64,000 bases of DNA, taken from assembly GCA_030123585.1 (NCBI GenBank), contig CP126120.1, positions 1,861,001 through 1,925,000 of the forward strand, written 5' to 3'. This stretch comes from Rhodanobacteraceae bacterium. Lineage in GTDB: Bacteria > Pseudomonadota > Gammaproteobacteria > Xanthomonadales > Rhodanobacteraceae. Every line of letters starts with the position of its first letter. Positions within the stretch are counted from its first letter, which is position 1. Shown here piece by piece: positions 26,492 through 36,417 of this stretch. The translations under genes were made by a program, and so were the position numbers. The notes below the pieces were generated by a model that saw only the letters and a program-made list of their open reading frames with translations, had not been told where the DNA came from and did not search any database.

Positions 26492-26997
26492 TCGGTGGTG
26501 TAGACGATGTTGTCGCGGCGATTCAGGTGCCAGCAGCCCTCGTTGTGCTCACGGCACACCGGACGCTCCTCGCCATAGCTGACGACCTTGATCTGGTCAG
26601 CCGAGGCACCGGCCGCTTCCAGCGCGCTGGCCAGCGCGTTGCCGCGGCGTTCGCCGAGGCCGAGGTTGTACTCACGCGTGCCGCGTTCGTCGGTGTTGCC
26701 TTCGATCGTCATGCGCGCCATCGGACGGTCGCGCAGGTACTTGGCATGGCAGGCGACGATGTTGTCGAACTCGGACTTGATGTCGCTCTTGTCGAAGTCG
26801 AAGTAGATCACGCGGGTGCGCAGGCAGGCATTGGTCTGCAGATCCGCCGGCGTGAACGCGCCTTCGGTGGTGGCCGGCGCGGTGGTGGTGGTCGGAGCTT
26901 CCGGCGCCGCGGCCGGCTTGACCTCCTGCTTCTTGGCGCATGCCGCTGCGGCAAGGCAGAACAATGCAACTACGGAGACGCGAACGGTTGCGTTCAT
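26488..26997 (-). CDS. pal: peptidoglycan-associated lipoprotein Pal
   Basis: The 169-residue lipoprotein has a lipobox LAAAAC with Cys at about residue 20, a Thr/Pro/Ala linker and an OmpA-like peptidoglycan-binding domain with FDFDKS and TDERGTREYNLGLGERRGNA, where the Asp and Arg contact meso-diaminopimelate. It is outer-membrane anchored and joins the Tol complex to the cell wall. It lies 86 bases after tolB. Confidence 0.95.
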   Translation of the reverse strand: MNATVRVSVVALFCLAAAACAKKQEVKPAAAPEAPTTTTAPATTEGAFTPADLQTNACLRTRVIYFDFDKSDIKSEFDNIVACHAKYLRDRPMARMTIEGNTDERGTREYNLGLGERRGNALASALEAAGASADQIKVVSYGEERPVCREHNEGCWHLNRRDNIVYTTE

Positions 26998-27083
26998 GGC
27001 GAATCCATCCTTTTTTCTTGAGCTAGTGAGTGGTGGGTGGGTACAACGGTTGAAATTGAAGCACTGGTCCGATCAAAACGGCG

Positions 27084-28415
27084 TCAAGGATTCCGGTACG
27101 GTCCCCAGGCCGGCTCGCGCACGTCGCCGTCGCTCAACACCAGCCTCTGGCGTACCCGCCCGTCGGCCGAAACGGCGTACAACACGCCGCGGGGGCCTTC
27201 GTTGGCTGAGTAGAGGAGCATGCTGGCGTTGGGAGCCCAGCTTGGCGCGTCGTCCAGATTGCCCGGGGAAACGAACGTCTCCTGACCGCCGAGAGATCGG
27301 TCCATCACTGCAATACGATACACGTTTCCGTTGCCTTGCACCATCGCGATCTTCTTGCCGTCGTAGCTGATCGACGCGTTGGCGTTGTACTGACCCTGGA
27401 AAGTGATGCGCTGCGGGGTGCCGCCGCTGGCCGGGATTTCATACAGTTGCGGCTTGCCGGAGCGATCCGAGGTGAAGATGATGTTCTGCCCGTCCGGCGT
27501 CCAGCGCGGCTCGGTGTCGATCGCGAGGTTGTGGGTCAGCCGGGTCAGCGCGCCGGTGGCGAGATCGAGGATGTAGATCTCCGGGTTGCCTTGGAACGAC
27601 AGGCTCACCGCCAGCCGCTTGCCGTCCGGCGAGAACCGCGGCGCGCCGTTGATGCCCGGCCGCGCCGACACCAGGCGGCGCGCGCCGGTGGCGATGTTCT
27701 GGATGTAGATCGCCGAATTGCCGCTCTCGAACGACACGTAGGCCAGTTCGTTGCCGTCCGGCGACCAGCCCGGCGACAGCAGCGCTTCGTGCGAGCGCAC
27801 CACGGTCTGCGGGTTGTAGCCGTCGGAATCGGCGATCACCAGCGAGTACTGCGCGTTGTTGCCGAGGCCCACCATGGTCACGTAGGCGATGCGGGTGTCG
27901 AATGCGCCGCGCACGCCGATGATCTTCTGGTAGATCTGGTCGGCGATCTGGTGCGCCACGCGGCGCAGGTCGCTGCCCTGCCCGCTGATCGACAGGCCCA
28001 GCAACTGCTGCTGCTTGGCGACGTCCCACAACTCGAAATCGGCCTTCAGTACGCCGCCCGCGTATGACGTTCGGCCGACCACGATGTACTGCTGCTTCAA
28101 CTGCTGCCAGGTCGCGAACTTGATCTGCGAACCCGTGGTCGGCGACTCCACGATCTCGCTGGTCGGCAGCGTGCGGAATTTGCCGCAACGGTCCAGATCC
28201 ATGCTGACGATCTGGGCGATGTCGACCGGCGACGCGGGGCCGGAGCCTTCCTGGCCGAACGGCACCACGGTGATCGGGATCGCCGAAGGCACGCCGTTGA
28301 CGATCTGGACGGTCAGGCCCTGCGCGCCGGCCTGCGTCACGAACGACGCAGCGAGCAGGACCAGGGTCAGGGCAAACAGGAATTTTGTCATTCGCATGAT
28401 TCGCGCATCCTTCAT
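27084..28415 (-). CDS. tolB: Tol-Pal system beta propeller protein TolB
   Basis: The 443-residue periplasmic protein has a signal peptide (cleaved near QAGAQ), an N-terminal alpha/beta domain and a six-bladed propeller with repeated SPDGxxLAV and SWSPxxxxLxY units such as RFSPDGKRLAVS and WTPDGQNIIF. It bridges TolA and Pal. The start at 28415 overlaps the tolA stop (ATGA); other ATGs are at 28397 and 28391. Confidence 0.95.
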   Translation of the reverse strand: MKDARIMRMTKFLFALTLVLLAASFVTQAGAQGLTVQIVNGVPSAIPITVVPFGQEGSGPASPVDIAQIVSMDLDRCGKFRTLPTSEIVESPTTGSQIKFATWQQLKQQYIVVGRTSYAGGVLKADFELWDVAKQQQLLGLSISGQGSDLRRVAHQIADQIYQKIIGVRGAFDTRIAYVTMVGLGNNAQYSLVIADSDGYNPQTVVRSHEALLSPGWSPDGNELAYVSFESGNSAIYIQNIATGARRLVSARPGINGAPRFSPDGKRLAVSLSFQGNPEIYILDLATGALTRLTHNLAIDTEPRWTPDGQNIIFTSDRSGKPQLYEIPASGGTPQRITFQGQYNANASISYDGKKIAMVQGNGNVYRIAVMDRSLGGQETFVSPGNLDDAPSWAPNASMLLYSANEGPRGVLYAVSADGRVRQRLVLSDGDVREPAWGPYRNP

Positions 28416-29324
28416 TGCGAGGAAGTCACCGTGAAATTGAAAATGATGTCACGCTGGAATTGTTTTTCGAACCCCTTGTAGGGCAGCGGCGACGAGCTCA
28501 GCACCGCCGCTTCCACCGAGTGCCGGGCCACGTCCGTGAACGGGCAGCTCGGCAGCACCTTGGCGGAAATCACCTGACCGCCCGGTATCTGCACGATTTC
28601 CACCGGACACACCGCGCCGACCGGGATGTTGTCCGGCCGCAGCCAGTTCTGCGTGATCGCGTTCTGCAAGGCGGCGATGTACGCATCGTTGCTGGTGCCC
28701 GCCTGCCCGGTCATCGCCTGCTGGGCGACCGGCACGTTCTCGGCGGTCTGGGATTGACTCGACTTGCGCAAATCGGCCAGTTGCTGGGCCTTCTGCGTCT
28801 CCAGGTTGATCTTGCGCTGCTGGGCTTCGCTCTCGGCCCTGACCTTGGCGAGCTCCTTGAGGATGCGCTCGGCTTCTTTCTGCTTGGTCAGCTCGGCCAT
28901 GCGCTGCTTCTGTTCCTCTTCCTGCGCCTTCTGCGCCGGTTCGGCCTGCTGCTGGGCGATCTGTGCCACCTTTTCCTGATCCCTCAATTTCGGTTGCGGC
29001 ACCGGCGTCGGCAGCACGCGCACGTTCGCGGGCGGCGGCGGTTTCGGCTTGGGCTCGGCTTTCTGTTCCTGCTTCGGCGAGGCTTTCTGCGCGTGCTTGG
29101 CGGCGGGCGGCGGCGGCGCGCCGACCGGTCCCACCAGCGTGGCCTCGATCACCGGACCCTGCAATTGCAGCATGCGCGTACAGGTGACCGGGCGCAGCGC
29201 CTCGGGCAGGTGCAGCGCGTCGGCGACCGCTTCCCAGTGGGTGCAGTTGAGCATCGCCAGCGCCAGGAACGCGACGATGCCGAGGTGCAGCAACGCGGAA
29301 TAGGCGACCGCGCGCGGGGTGGCG

Positions 29325-29338
<14 letters not shown>
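28412..29338 (-). CDS. tolA: Tol-Pal system protein TolA
   Basis: The 308-residue protein has one N-terminal membrane helix with the SxxxH motif (SALLHLGIVAFLAL), a Pro/Lys-rich segment, a long charged helix of KAQEEEQKQRMAEL-type heptads (about 130-195) and a C-terminal globular domain with YIAALQNAITQNW. It spans the periplasm between TolQR and TolB/Pal. It overlaps tolR by 14 bases and tolB by 4. Confidence 0.93.
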
Positions 29339-29780
<442 letters not shown>

Positions 29781-29797
29781 CGTCGTTTACTCCTGCG

Positions 29798-30523
29798 TCA
29801 GCGCACGCGGGCTTCCGCGCGGCCGGGCGCGGGCGCCACGGGCTGTTCGTCGGCGTGCATCTGCCGTTGCAGCACCGACGAGAATTCTTCCTGGAAGGTT
29901 TCGTAGCGCAGCGTCAAGCGGTCAAGCCGCGTCGAATAGCGGTTGTACGCCCACACCGCCGGGATCGCTGCGAACAGGCCCATCGCGGTCGCGACCAGCG
30001 CCTCGGAAATGCCCGGCGCCACGGTCGCGATGGTGGCCTGTTTCAATGTGCCCAGGCCCTGGAACGCGATCATGATGCCCCACACGGTGCCGAACAGGCC
30101 GACGTAGGTGCTGATCGAGCCAACGTTGGCGAGGTATTCGAGGTTGCGCTCCAGCTTTTCCACTTCGCGCGTGCCGGCCACGCGCATCGCGCGTTCGGCT
30201 GATTCCAGCACCGCGCGGCGGTCCTCGCCGCCGCGCTGGCGCTGGCGCACGAATTCGCGGAAGCCCGACTCGAACACCGCGGCGAGACCGCCCGCCTCGC
30301 TGCCGCGGTGGCTGACCTCGCGGAACAGCGCGGCCAGGTCCACGCCCGACCAGAAGCGTTCCTCGAAGTCGTCGGCATCGCGCGTCGCGGCATCCAGCAT
30401 CGCCTTCTTGCGGAAGATGATCACCCACGACGTGAAGGAAAAGATCACCAGAATCGCCAACACGATGACGACCGGCCAACTGGCATGGATGACCAAGTCG
30501 AGGATATTGATGGAGTCGTTCAT
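29798..30523 (-). CDS. tolQ: Tol-Pal system protein TolQ
   Basis: The 241-residue MotA/TolQ/ExbB protein has three membrane segments: an N-terminal one (ASWPVVIVLAILVIFSF) and two in the conserved C-terminal part with GLFGTVWGIM and GISEALVATAMGLFAAIPAVWAYN-type motifs. It forms the motor stator with TolR. It overlaps the ybgC stop by 4 bases. Confidence 0.95.
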   Translation of the reverse strand: MNDSINILDLVIHASWPVVIVLAILVIFSFTSWVIIFRKKAMLDAATRDADDFEERFWSGVDLAALFREVSHRGSEAGGLAAVFESGFREFVRQRQRGGEDRRAVLESAERAMRVAGTREVEKLERNLEYLANVGSISTYVGLFGTVWGIMIAFQGLGTLKQATIATVAPGISEALVATAMGLFAAIPAVWAYNRYSTRLDRLTLRYETFQEEFSSVLQRQMHADEQPVAPAPGRAEARVR

Positions 30524-30960
30524 GCAGGAGGGTTTCCTTGAATCATGTCAACGATGTCTGGCGGGATCCTGACGGGCACGAAAGCGCGCGCATCCACGCA
30601 GGCGACGCGCACCTTGGCACGCGCCAGCGTAGCGCCGTCGGCCACGCGCAGCACGTCTTGTGCGAATTCCAGGCTGGCCGAACGCAGGCGCGTCACGCGC
30701 AGCGTGGCGTCCAGTTCGTCGTCGAGCCTGGCCGGCTTGTCGAATGCGATGTCGATTTCGCGCACCACGAATACCACGCCCCGCGATTCGCGCAACGCCT
30801 GTTGTCCCATGCCGTGCGCGCGCATCCACTCGGTGCGCGCGCGTTCCAGAAACCTGAGGTAGCCCGCGTGGTAGACCACGCCGCCGGCATCGGTATCTTC
30901 CCAATAAACCCGTGTCCGCCAACTGAATGCCGGCTGCGCGTGTTCGGCCACACCGACCAT
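30520..30960 (-). CDS. ybgC: acyl-CoA thioesterase YbgC
   Basis: The 146-residue hotdog-fold thioesterase has the 4-hydroxybenzoyl-CoA-thioesterase signature YWEDTDAGGVVYHAGYLRF with the catalytic Asp. YbgC hydrolyses acyl-CoA or acyl-ACP and is coupled to the Tol-Pal genes in most gammaproteobacteria. It follows ruvB without an intergenic gap. Confidence 0.92.
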   Translation of the reverse strand: MVGVAEHAQPAFSWRTRVYWEDTDAGGVVYHAGYLRFLERARTEWMRAHGMGQQALRESRGVVFVVREIDIAFDKPARLDDELDATLRVTRLRSASLEFAQDVLRVADGATLARAKVRVACVDARAFVPVRIPPDIVDMIQGNPPA

Positions 30961-32004
30961 CTATGACCGCTCCTGGCCGAACAGGTTCAGTTCGGGCGCG
31001 GCGCCGCGCGGCGGTTTCAGCCCGAAATGCCGCCAGGCCATGGAGGTGGCGATGCGCCCGCGCGCGGTGCGCGCCAGCAGGCCCTGCTGGATCAGGAAGG
31101 GCTCCAGCACGTCCTCAATGGTGTCGCGATCCTCGGCCAACGCCGCGGCCAGCGATTCCACACCCACCGGGCCGCCGTCGAACTGTTCCAGGATCAGCCG
31201 CAACAGGCGCCGGTCGAGCTCGTCGTAGCCGCCGGCGTCCACCTGCAGCATCTCCAGCGCCGCCGAAGCCGCGTCGCGCGTGATGCGCCCGCCCGCGCGC
31301 ACTTCGGCGTAATCGCGCACGCGTCGCAGCAGGCGATTGGCGATGCGCGGGGTGCCACGCGAACGCCGCGCGATTTCCGACGCGCCCTCTTCGTCGCAGG
31401 CGATGTCAAGGATGCGCGCCGAGCGCGCGACGATCGCCGCGAGTTCGCCCGGCGTATAGAACTCCAGCCGGTGCACGATCCCGAAACGGTCGCGCAACGG
31501 ACTCGTCAGCATCCCCGCGCGGGTGGTCGCGCCGACCAGCGTGAACGGCGGCAGGTCGAGCTTGATCGAGCGCGCGGCCGGGCCTTCGCCCAGCATGATG
31601 TCGATCTGGAAATCCTCCAGCGCCGGATACAGCACTTCCTCGACCACCGGCGACAGGCGATGGATTTCGTCGATGAACAGCACGTCGCGCGGTTGCAGGT
31701 TGGTCAGCAGCGCCGCGAGGTCGCCCGCGCGTTCCAGCACCGGGCCCGAGGTGCTGCGCAGGTTCACGCCCAGTTCGTTGGCGATCACATGCGAGATCGT
31801 GGTCTTGCCGAGACCGGGCGGCCCGAATACCAGCACGTGGTCCAGCGCGTCGCCGCGCTTTTTCGCAGCCTCGATCGACAGCGCCAGCTGCTCGCGCATC
31901 GCCGCCTGGCCGACGTACTCGGCCAGCGTGCGCGGCCGCACGCTGGCTTCGACGATCTGCTCGGCGGGACTTTCGGCGGCGTCGACGACGCGGGATTCGC
32001 TCAT
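30961..32004 (-). CDS. ruvB: Holliday junction branch migration ATPase RuvB
   Basis: The 347-residue AAA+ motor has Walker [10 protein letters not shown] at 61-69, Walker B with DEIH at 112-115, sensor 1 GATTRAGML and a C-terminal winged helix. It drives branch migration with RuvA. Unlike the usual ruvC-ruvA-ruvB order, about 8.4 kb separate ruvA from ruvB here: kup genes, glnK-amtB-torF and others. A partial copy of its first 49 bases lies at 35923-35971. Confidence 0.95.
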   Translation of the reverse strand: MSESRVVDAAESPAEQIVEASVRPRTLAEYVGQAAMREQLALSIEAAKKRGDALDHVLVFGPPGLGKTTISHVIANELGVNLRSTSGPVLERAGDLAALLTNLQPRDVLFIDEIHRLSPVVEEVLYPALEDFQIDIMLGEGPAARSIKLDLPPFTLVGATTRAGMLTSPLRDRFGIVHRLEFYTPGELAAIVARSARILDIACDEEGASEIARRSRGTPRIANRLLRRVRDYAEVRAGGRITRDAASAALEMLQVDAGGYDELDRRLLRLILEQFDGGPVGVESLAAALAEDRDTIEDVLEPFLIQQGLLARTARGRIATSMAWRHFGLKPPRGAAPELNLFGQERS

Positions 32005-32080
32005 GCGCGCATTATGGCAGAGGCACCCGAGCACCTGCGGCGCGCGCATCGCGCGGACTGCCGGACCCGGCAGCTTTCGC

Positions 32081-32698
32081 TCAACCGGACAAGCGCGCGG
32101 TGGTGGGCCATTGCATCACGATCTCGCAAGCCACGACGGGGATGATGAAGGAGACCCAGATCGTCGCGGTGATTCCCTCGGCGCCCAGACTCGGGAACAA
32201 CGGCATCTGCATCGCCATCCTGCAGAACACGAAGGTCCACGTCACCACGTACGAGCGGATCATCCAGCCGCGGTGCGCATCGAAACGCCGGTTGCGCGCA
32301 GCCCGCCAGGCCATCACCGAGAACGCGAGCCACACGCTCGCGACGACATCGGTGGCTACGGCGATCGAAGCGGGTTCGTGTCGTTCGAACAGCGGCAGAG
32401 TCAGGGCCAGCACGGACACCACCGAACCCGCGACGAGATAGGTGCCGCCAAGCCATTTGTGTAGCGAAAAAAAACGGCGCGTCCAGCCGACGTAAAGCGC
32501 GGCCGCACCGAAGAAGAGCATCAAGGTTCCGCTCGCGGCATGCGCATAGAGCAGCCCCGCATGCGTCTCGTGCCCGCTCAAATCTCCGCCAAGCACCGGC
32601 ACGACGATGTATCTCCACACACCGAACGAGCAGACCAGCGACACCGCGAAAAGGCCGGCAACGATACGTCTGGTGGCCACGGATGTCTTGGGCGGCAT
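32081..32698 (-). CDS. DUF2306 family membrane protein
   Basis: The 205-residue protein has six or so membrane segments, with HAASGT, LHKWLG and [11 protein letters not shown] motifs whose histidines are typical of DUF2306 proteins. The family's function is unknown; heme or metal binding through the histidines has been suggested for similar membrane proteins. GGGGG lies upstream of ATG 32698. It sits between ruvB and the kup remnant. Confidence 0.75.
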   Translation of the reverse strand: MPPKTSVATRRIVAGLFAVSLVCSFGVWRYIVVPVLGGDLSGHETHAGLLYAHAASGTLMLFFGAAALYVGWTRRFFSLHKWLGGTYLVAGSVVSVLALTLPLFERHEPASIAVATDVVASVWLAFSVMAWRAARNRRFDAHRGWMIRSYVVTWTFVFCRMAMQMPLFPSLGAEGITATIWVSFIIPVVACEIVMQWPTTARLSG

Positions 32699-32764
32699 GG
32701 CGAACCCCCGGAAAAAAGCAACGCTGGACCAAGGACAAGCCGACCAATCCTTGCACGGAACGCA

Positions 32765-33050
32765 TCAAATCTCCACCTGCGTGCCGAGCTCCACCAGCCG
32801 ATTGCCGGGCATGTGGAAGAATGCGATCGGGGGGCAGCGCATCGCGGGCCATGAACGCGAACAATTATCGCGCCAAGGCGGCATGCCGGGCGCTTGGTGG
32901 CCACGACGTTTTCGCGCGACAGCAGAACGTGGTGTCCATCGTGTCGAATACGAGTCCACGCCTTCTGCAGTGTCGCCATCTCCAGCTTTCCTGCCGGCTG
33001 GCTGGGCGGGCAATACGAACGCATGGGCAACACGAACTTCTGGCTCACGC
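32765..33050 (-). pseudogene. remnant of a kup 3' end
   Basis: The minus strand still encodes the last part of a Kup protein, scattered over three frames: LQKAW...IRHD, then MDTTF, LLSRENVVATKRP, LFAFMARDALPP and finally AFFHMPGNRLVELGTQVEI with a stop. The terminal 50 bases are closer to the kup gene ending at 36418 than to the one ending at 38553. No upstream Kup domains remain. The 446-base gap between DUF2306 and torF holds nothing else that I can support. Confidence 0.72.
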
Positions 33051-33144
33051 ACGCCGGACTCGCGCGCCTGCTCAACCGGATCTTCTCCAGGACCACGGCA
33101 CCTGCCTGAGCCAAGCAGGCCGGGCAGCGGGAACGGGACGACGC

Positions 33145-33975
33145 TCAGAACGTGGCGGAGACGGACAGCACCGCGCGCGTGCCGCCGAGATTCTTCTGCG
33201 CACCGGGATTGTTGAAGCTGACGACGTGCGCATAGAAGGCATCGTTGCCGGCACGGCCCACGGTCATGCCCAGCGACCAGTGCGCGTCGATGGTGCAATT
33301 GGCCGCCAGCGACACGTCGGTGTAGTCGGGGTTGTCCGCGCCGTTCGCCAGCGGCGTCAGCAGACGGGATGCGTAGTGCGTGCGGCCGGCGTGCAGGTGC
33401 AGGCTCCAGCGCGTCGACAACGGCACGTTGCCGTCCAGTTGGAGGTACTCCGTACCACGGGTGTCATGCGCATAGCCTTGCTCGACGTCCGCGCCGAAGT
33501 AGTCGCTCAGGCTGCGTGAATACTTGAGAGTCCAGTCCTTCCAGGTCAGCGCAATGTTCGCTTCCAGGGTGTCGAGCCTGCGGCTGCCCAGCGCAGGGCG
33601 GGCGTGATCGAGGTTGGCGCCGGGATAAAGGTATCCGTAGAGTCCGGCCCGCGCACTCCAGTCGCCGTGCTGGAACAGGCCGACGTCGCCGTACAGATCC
33701 AGCTCGGCGCCGCCGCCGGGATAGCTGTTGCGGCTGACGTTGGACGCCCAACTGCCGACGTGCCAGCGTCCGGCGTTCCAATCCACGCCGCCTTGCAGCG
33801 CGGGGCCGCCCCAGGTCTGGCTCAAGCCGCGAAACAGGTAATCGCTGACCAGCGCGAGATTGCCGCTCAGCGCCGCGCCGGCGGATGCCACACCCGGCGT
33901 CGACCCCACGCACAGCAGGATGCAGAGACGGAACCCCGTCTGCGCGTGCCGGGTTCTCATTCGCTTCGGTTCCAT
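33145..33975 (-). CDS. TorF family putative outer-membrane porin
   Basis: The 276-residue protein has a signal peptide (cleavage near VASAG) and then LSGNLALVSDYLFRGLSQT, the hallmark of the TIGR02001/TorF family, followed by alternating beta strands ending VLSVSATF with a terminal Phe. TorF proteins are putative porins often found downstream of glnK-amtB in Xanthomonadales and Burkholderiales. It follows amtB by 51 bases, so uptake of a nitrogen source is a reasonable guess. ATG at 33975 has GGGAG upstream; ATG at 33960 is possible. Confidence 0.8.
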   Translation of the reverse strand: MEPKRMRTRHAQTGFRLCILLCVGSTPGVASAGAALSGNLALVSDYLFRGLSQTWGGPALQGGVDWNAGRWHVGSWASNVSRNSYPGGGAELDLYGDVGLFQHGDWSARAGLYGYLYPGANLDHARPALGSRRLDTLEANIALTWKDWTLKYSRSLSDYFGADVEQGYAHDTRGTEYLQLDGNVPLSTRWSLHLHAGRTHYASRLLTPLANGADNPDYTDVSLAANCTIDAHWSLGMTVGRAGNDAFYAHVVSFNNPGAQKNLGGTRAVLSVSATF

Positions 33976-34026
33976 CAGCCATGCACTCCCGTTGATTGCG
34001 GCTTCGAACCCAAGTGAGCGTCCGCG

Positions 34027-35364
34027 TCACCCCTCCAGGTGATAGCCCTGCTCGCCATGCAACGCCAGGTCCAGGCCCTCGGCCTCGGCTTCCTCGCTGA
34101 CGCGCAGGCCGCGGCACAGCACGCCGGTGATCTTCAGCAGGATGAAACTGCCGGCGCCGCTCCATGCCAGCGTGGTGCACACGCCGGTCAACTGGATCAG
34201 GAACTGGTGGCCGAAGCCGGGCCCGCCTGCGGAACCGACGTTGCCGAAACCGCCCAGCAGCGGCGCCGCAAACACGCCGGTCAACAGCGCGCCGATGATG
34301 CCGCCGATGCAGTGCACGCCGAACGCATCCAGCGCGTCGTCGTAGCCCAGTCTGTTCTTGAGCCGGGTGGCGGCGAAATAGCACGACACGCCGGCGATCG
34401 CGCCGATGGCGATGGCGCCCATCGCGCCGCAGGTGCCGGACGCCGGGGTAATCGCCACGAGCCCGGCGACCGCGCCGGAGGCGATGCCGAGGATGGTTGG
34501 CCTGCCGGAGGCGATCCACTCCGCGAACATCCAGCCGAGCGCCGCGGCGGCGGTGGCGATCTGGGTGGCCATCATCGCGGTGCCGGCATTGCCGTTGGCC
34601 GCCACCGCCGAGCCGGCGTTGAAGCCGAACCAGCCGACCCACAACAGCGAGGCGCCGATCAGCGTGTAGCCGATGTTGTTGGGTTTCATCGCCACTTCGC
34701 GGTGGCCGCGGCGCTTGCCCAGCACCAGCGCGCACACCAGGCCGGCGATGCCGGCGTTGATGTGCACCACGGTGCCGCCGGCGAAGTCGAGAATGCCCTT
34801 CGACCCCAGCCAGCCGCCGCCCCACACCATGTGCGCGATGGGCGCATACACGAAGCTCAGCCACAGGCCCATGAACACCAGCAGCGCCGAAAATTTCATG
34901 CGCTCGGCGAACGCGCCGACGATCAACGCCGGGGTGATGATGGCGAAGGTCATCTGGTAGCACATGAAGACCGACTCGGGAATGGTCGGCGCCATCGCGC
35001 TGGCGGAGTCCACGCCGAGACCGCGCAGGAACCAGCGCGACATCCCGCCGATGATCCGGTTGACGCCTGCGCTCACCGCCGGGGTGAACGCCCAGCTGTA
35101 GGCGTAGACCACCCACAGGATCGTCACCAGCGAAGTGATGGCAAAGCACTGCATCATCACGCTGAGCACGTTCTTGGAGCGCACCATGCCGGCGTAGAAC
35201 AGCGCGAGGCCGGGGATGGTCATCATCAGCACGAGCGCCGTGGCAGTCAGCATCCAGCCGGTGTCGCCGCTGTTGAACGCATGCGATTGGGCCAGCGCCG
35301 CGGGCGCCAGGCTCGACAGCGCGACAGCCAGGGCGGGGCGGACGATCGCGCGGGTGACGGTCAT
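34027..35364 (-). CDS. amtB: ammonium transporter AmtB
   Basis: The 445-residue protein has a cleavable signal (APAALAQ) and eleven membrane helices. Landmarks are FYAGMVRSKNVLSV, the pore-lining GGTVVHINAGIAGL histidine and DAFGVHCIGGIIGAL with the second histidine of the twin-His pair. It imports ammonium and is gated by GlnK; the two genes are 25 bases apart. ATG at 35364 is preferred to an upstream frame. Confidence 0.95.
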   Translation of the reverse strand: MTVTRAIVRPALAVALSSLAPAALAQSHAFNSGDTGWMLTATALVLMMTIPGLALFYAGMVRSKNVLSVMMQCFAITSLVTILWVVYAYSWAFTPAVSAGVNRIIGGMSRWFLRGLGVDSASAMAPTIPESVFMCYQMTFAIITPALIVGAFAERMKFSALLVFMGLWLSFVYAPIAHMVWGGGWLGSKGILDFAGGTVVHINAGIAGLVCALVLGKRRGHREVAMKPNNIGYTLIGASLLWVGWFGFNAGSAVAANGNAGTAMMATQIATAAAALGWMFAEWIASGRPTILGIASGAVAGLVAITPASGTCGAMGAIAIGAIAGVSCYFAATRLKNRLGYDDALDAFGVHCIGGIIGALLTGVFAAPLLGGFGNVGSAGGPGFGHQFLIQLTGVCTTLAWSGAGSFILLKITGVLCRGLRVSEEAEAEGLDLALHGEQGYHLEG

Positions 35365-35389
35365 GGATCGGTTCCTCGGGCAAGCGTGG

Positions 35390-35788
<399 letters not shown>

Positions 35789-35841
35789 TTATTTCCAATC
35801 AATCAATTACATGAAAATTTGTTCAATACAGGCCCGTGAAC

Positions 35842-35856
35842 GCACTATTGAAGTGC
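35842..35856. promoter_or_regulatory. candidate NtrC binding site
   Basis: GCAC-N7-GTGC (GCACTATTGAAGTGC), the NtrC enhancer pattern, lies about 64 bases upstream of the sigma54 -24 element, near -98 from the expected start. It is AT-rich around it, as enhancers often are. Confidence 0.65.
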
Positions 35857-35922
35857 ATTCATTGGATCGATTTGAACCAGTTTGGTGATACAGCTGGACA
35901 CGACTACGAGCCGGTAGTCCGG

Positions 35923-35971
35923 CCTGCTCGGCGAAAATTTCGGCAGCATCGATGACGCGGGTTTCTTCCAT
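35923..35971 (-). pseudogene. remnant of a ruvB 5' end
   Basis: From ATG at 35971 the minus strand reads METRV-like MEETRVIDAAEIFAEQ, against [16 protein letters not shown] at the start of the intact ruvB. The match is about 40 of 49 bases, including CCCGCGTC and CGCCGAGCAG, and then stops abruptly. It lies between DUF3175 and the NtrC site and marks the other edge of the segment that separates ruvA and ruvB. Confidence 0.7.
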
Positions 35972-36015
35972 GCGGCGCTGGTGCCGGAACGCGAACGCGC
36001 GAGCCGGCGCTGGCG

Positions 36016-36366
36016 TCAATTCCTGCGCGGTCGACCGTACAGATCGCGCAATTCATCCTTGGCCCGTTCCAGCTTCGCACGCCGCCGCGACGATAACTGG
36101 CTGCCCGCGCGATTGAGGTAGAACGTGAGCATCGACATGGCCGAGCGGAAGGGGTCGCTCTTGCGCTGCCGGCTGCGCTCGGCGGAACGTTTCAGCGAAC
36201 GCGCGATCGCACGCGGATCGTCCAGCGTGAACACGCCGTCTTCGAGCGCCAACGCATGGCTGGTCTGCGTGACGCGCTGCGACCAGCGCTTGCGTTTCGA
36301 ATCGCCGGCCATCTTGCCGGAACGGCGGGAACCGGTTTTGGAAGCCTTGCGCACCACCCGTTGCAT
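36016..36366 (-). CDS. DUF3175 family protein
   Basis: The product, 116 residues or fewer, has KRKRWSQRVTQTSHALALEDGVFTLDDP followed by ARSLKRSAERSR and SAMSMLTFYLNRAG, all matching DUF3175, a small basic family of unknown function. The N-terminus is uncertain: ATG at 36366, GTG at 36393 and ATG at 36312 (MAGDSKRKRW, the length closest to the family) are all possible and none has a clear ribosome binding site. It follows kup by a short gap. Confidence 0.75.
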   Translation of the reverse strand: MQRVVRKASKTGSRRSGKMAGDSKRKRWSQRVTQTSHALALEDGVFTLDDPRAIARSLKRSAERSRQRKSDPFRSAMSMLTFYLNRAGSQLSSRRRAKLERAKDELRDLYGRPRRN

Positions 36367-36417
36367 GATGCGCGTGCCCGTGCGGGAAGTCACGTTGGCG
36401 AGGCACTTCCCGCTTGC

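Noticed and set aside
33007..33109. A short plus-strand frame starting MGNTNFWLTHAG
   Set aside because: It overlaps the kup remnant region, has no ribosome binding site and resembles nothing I know.
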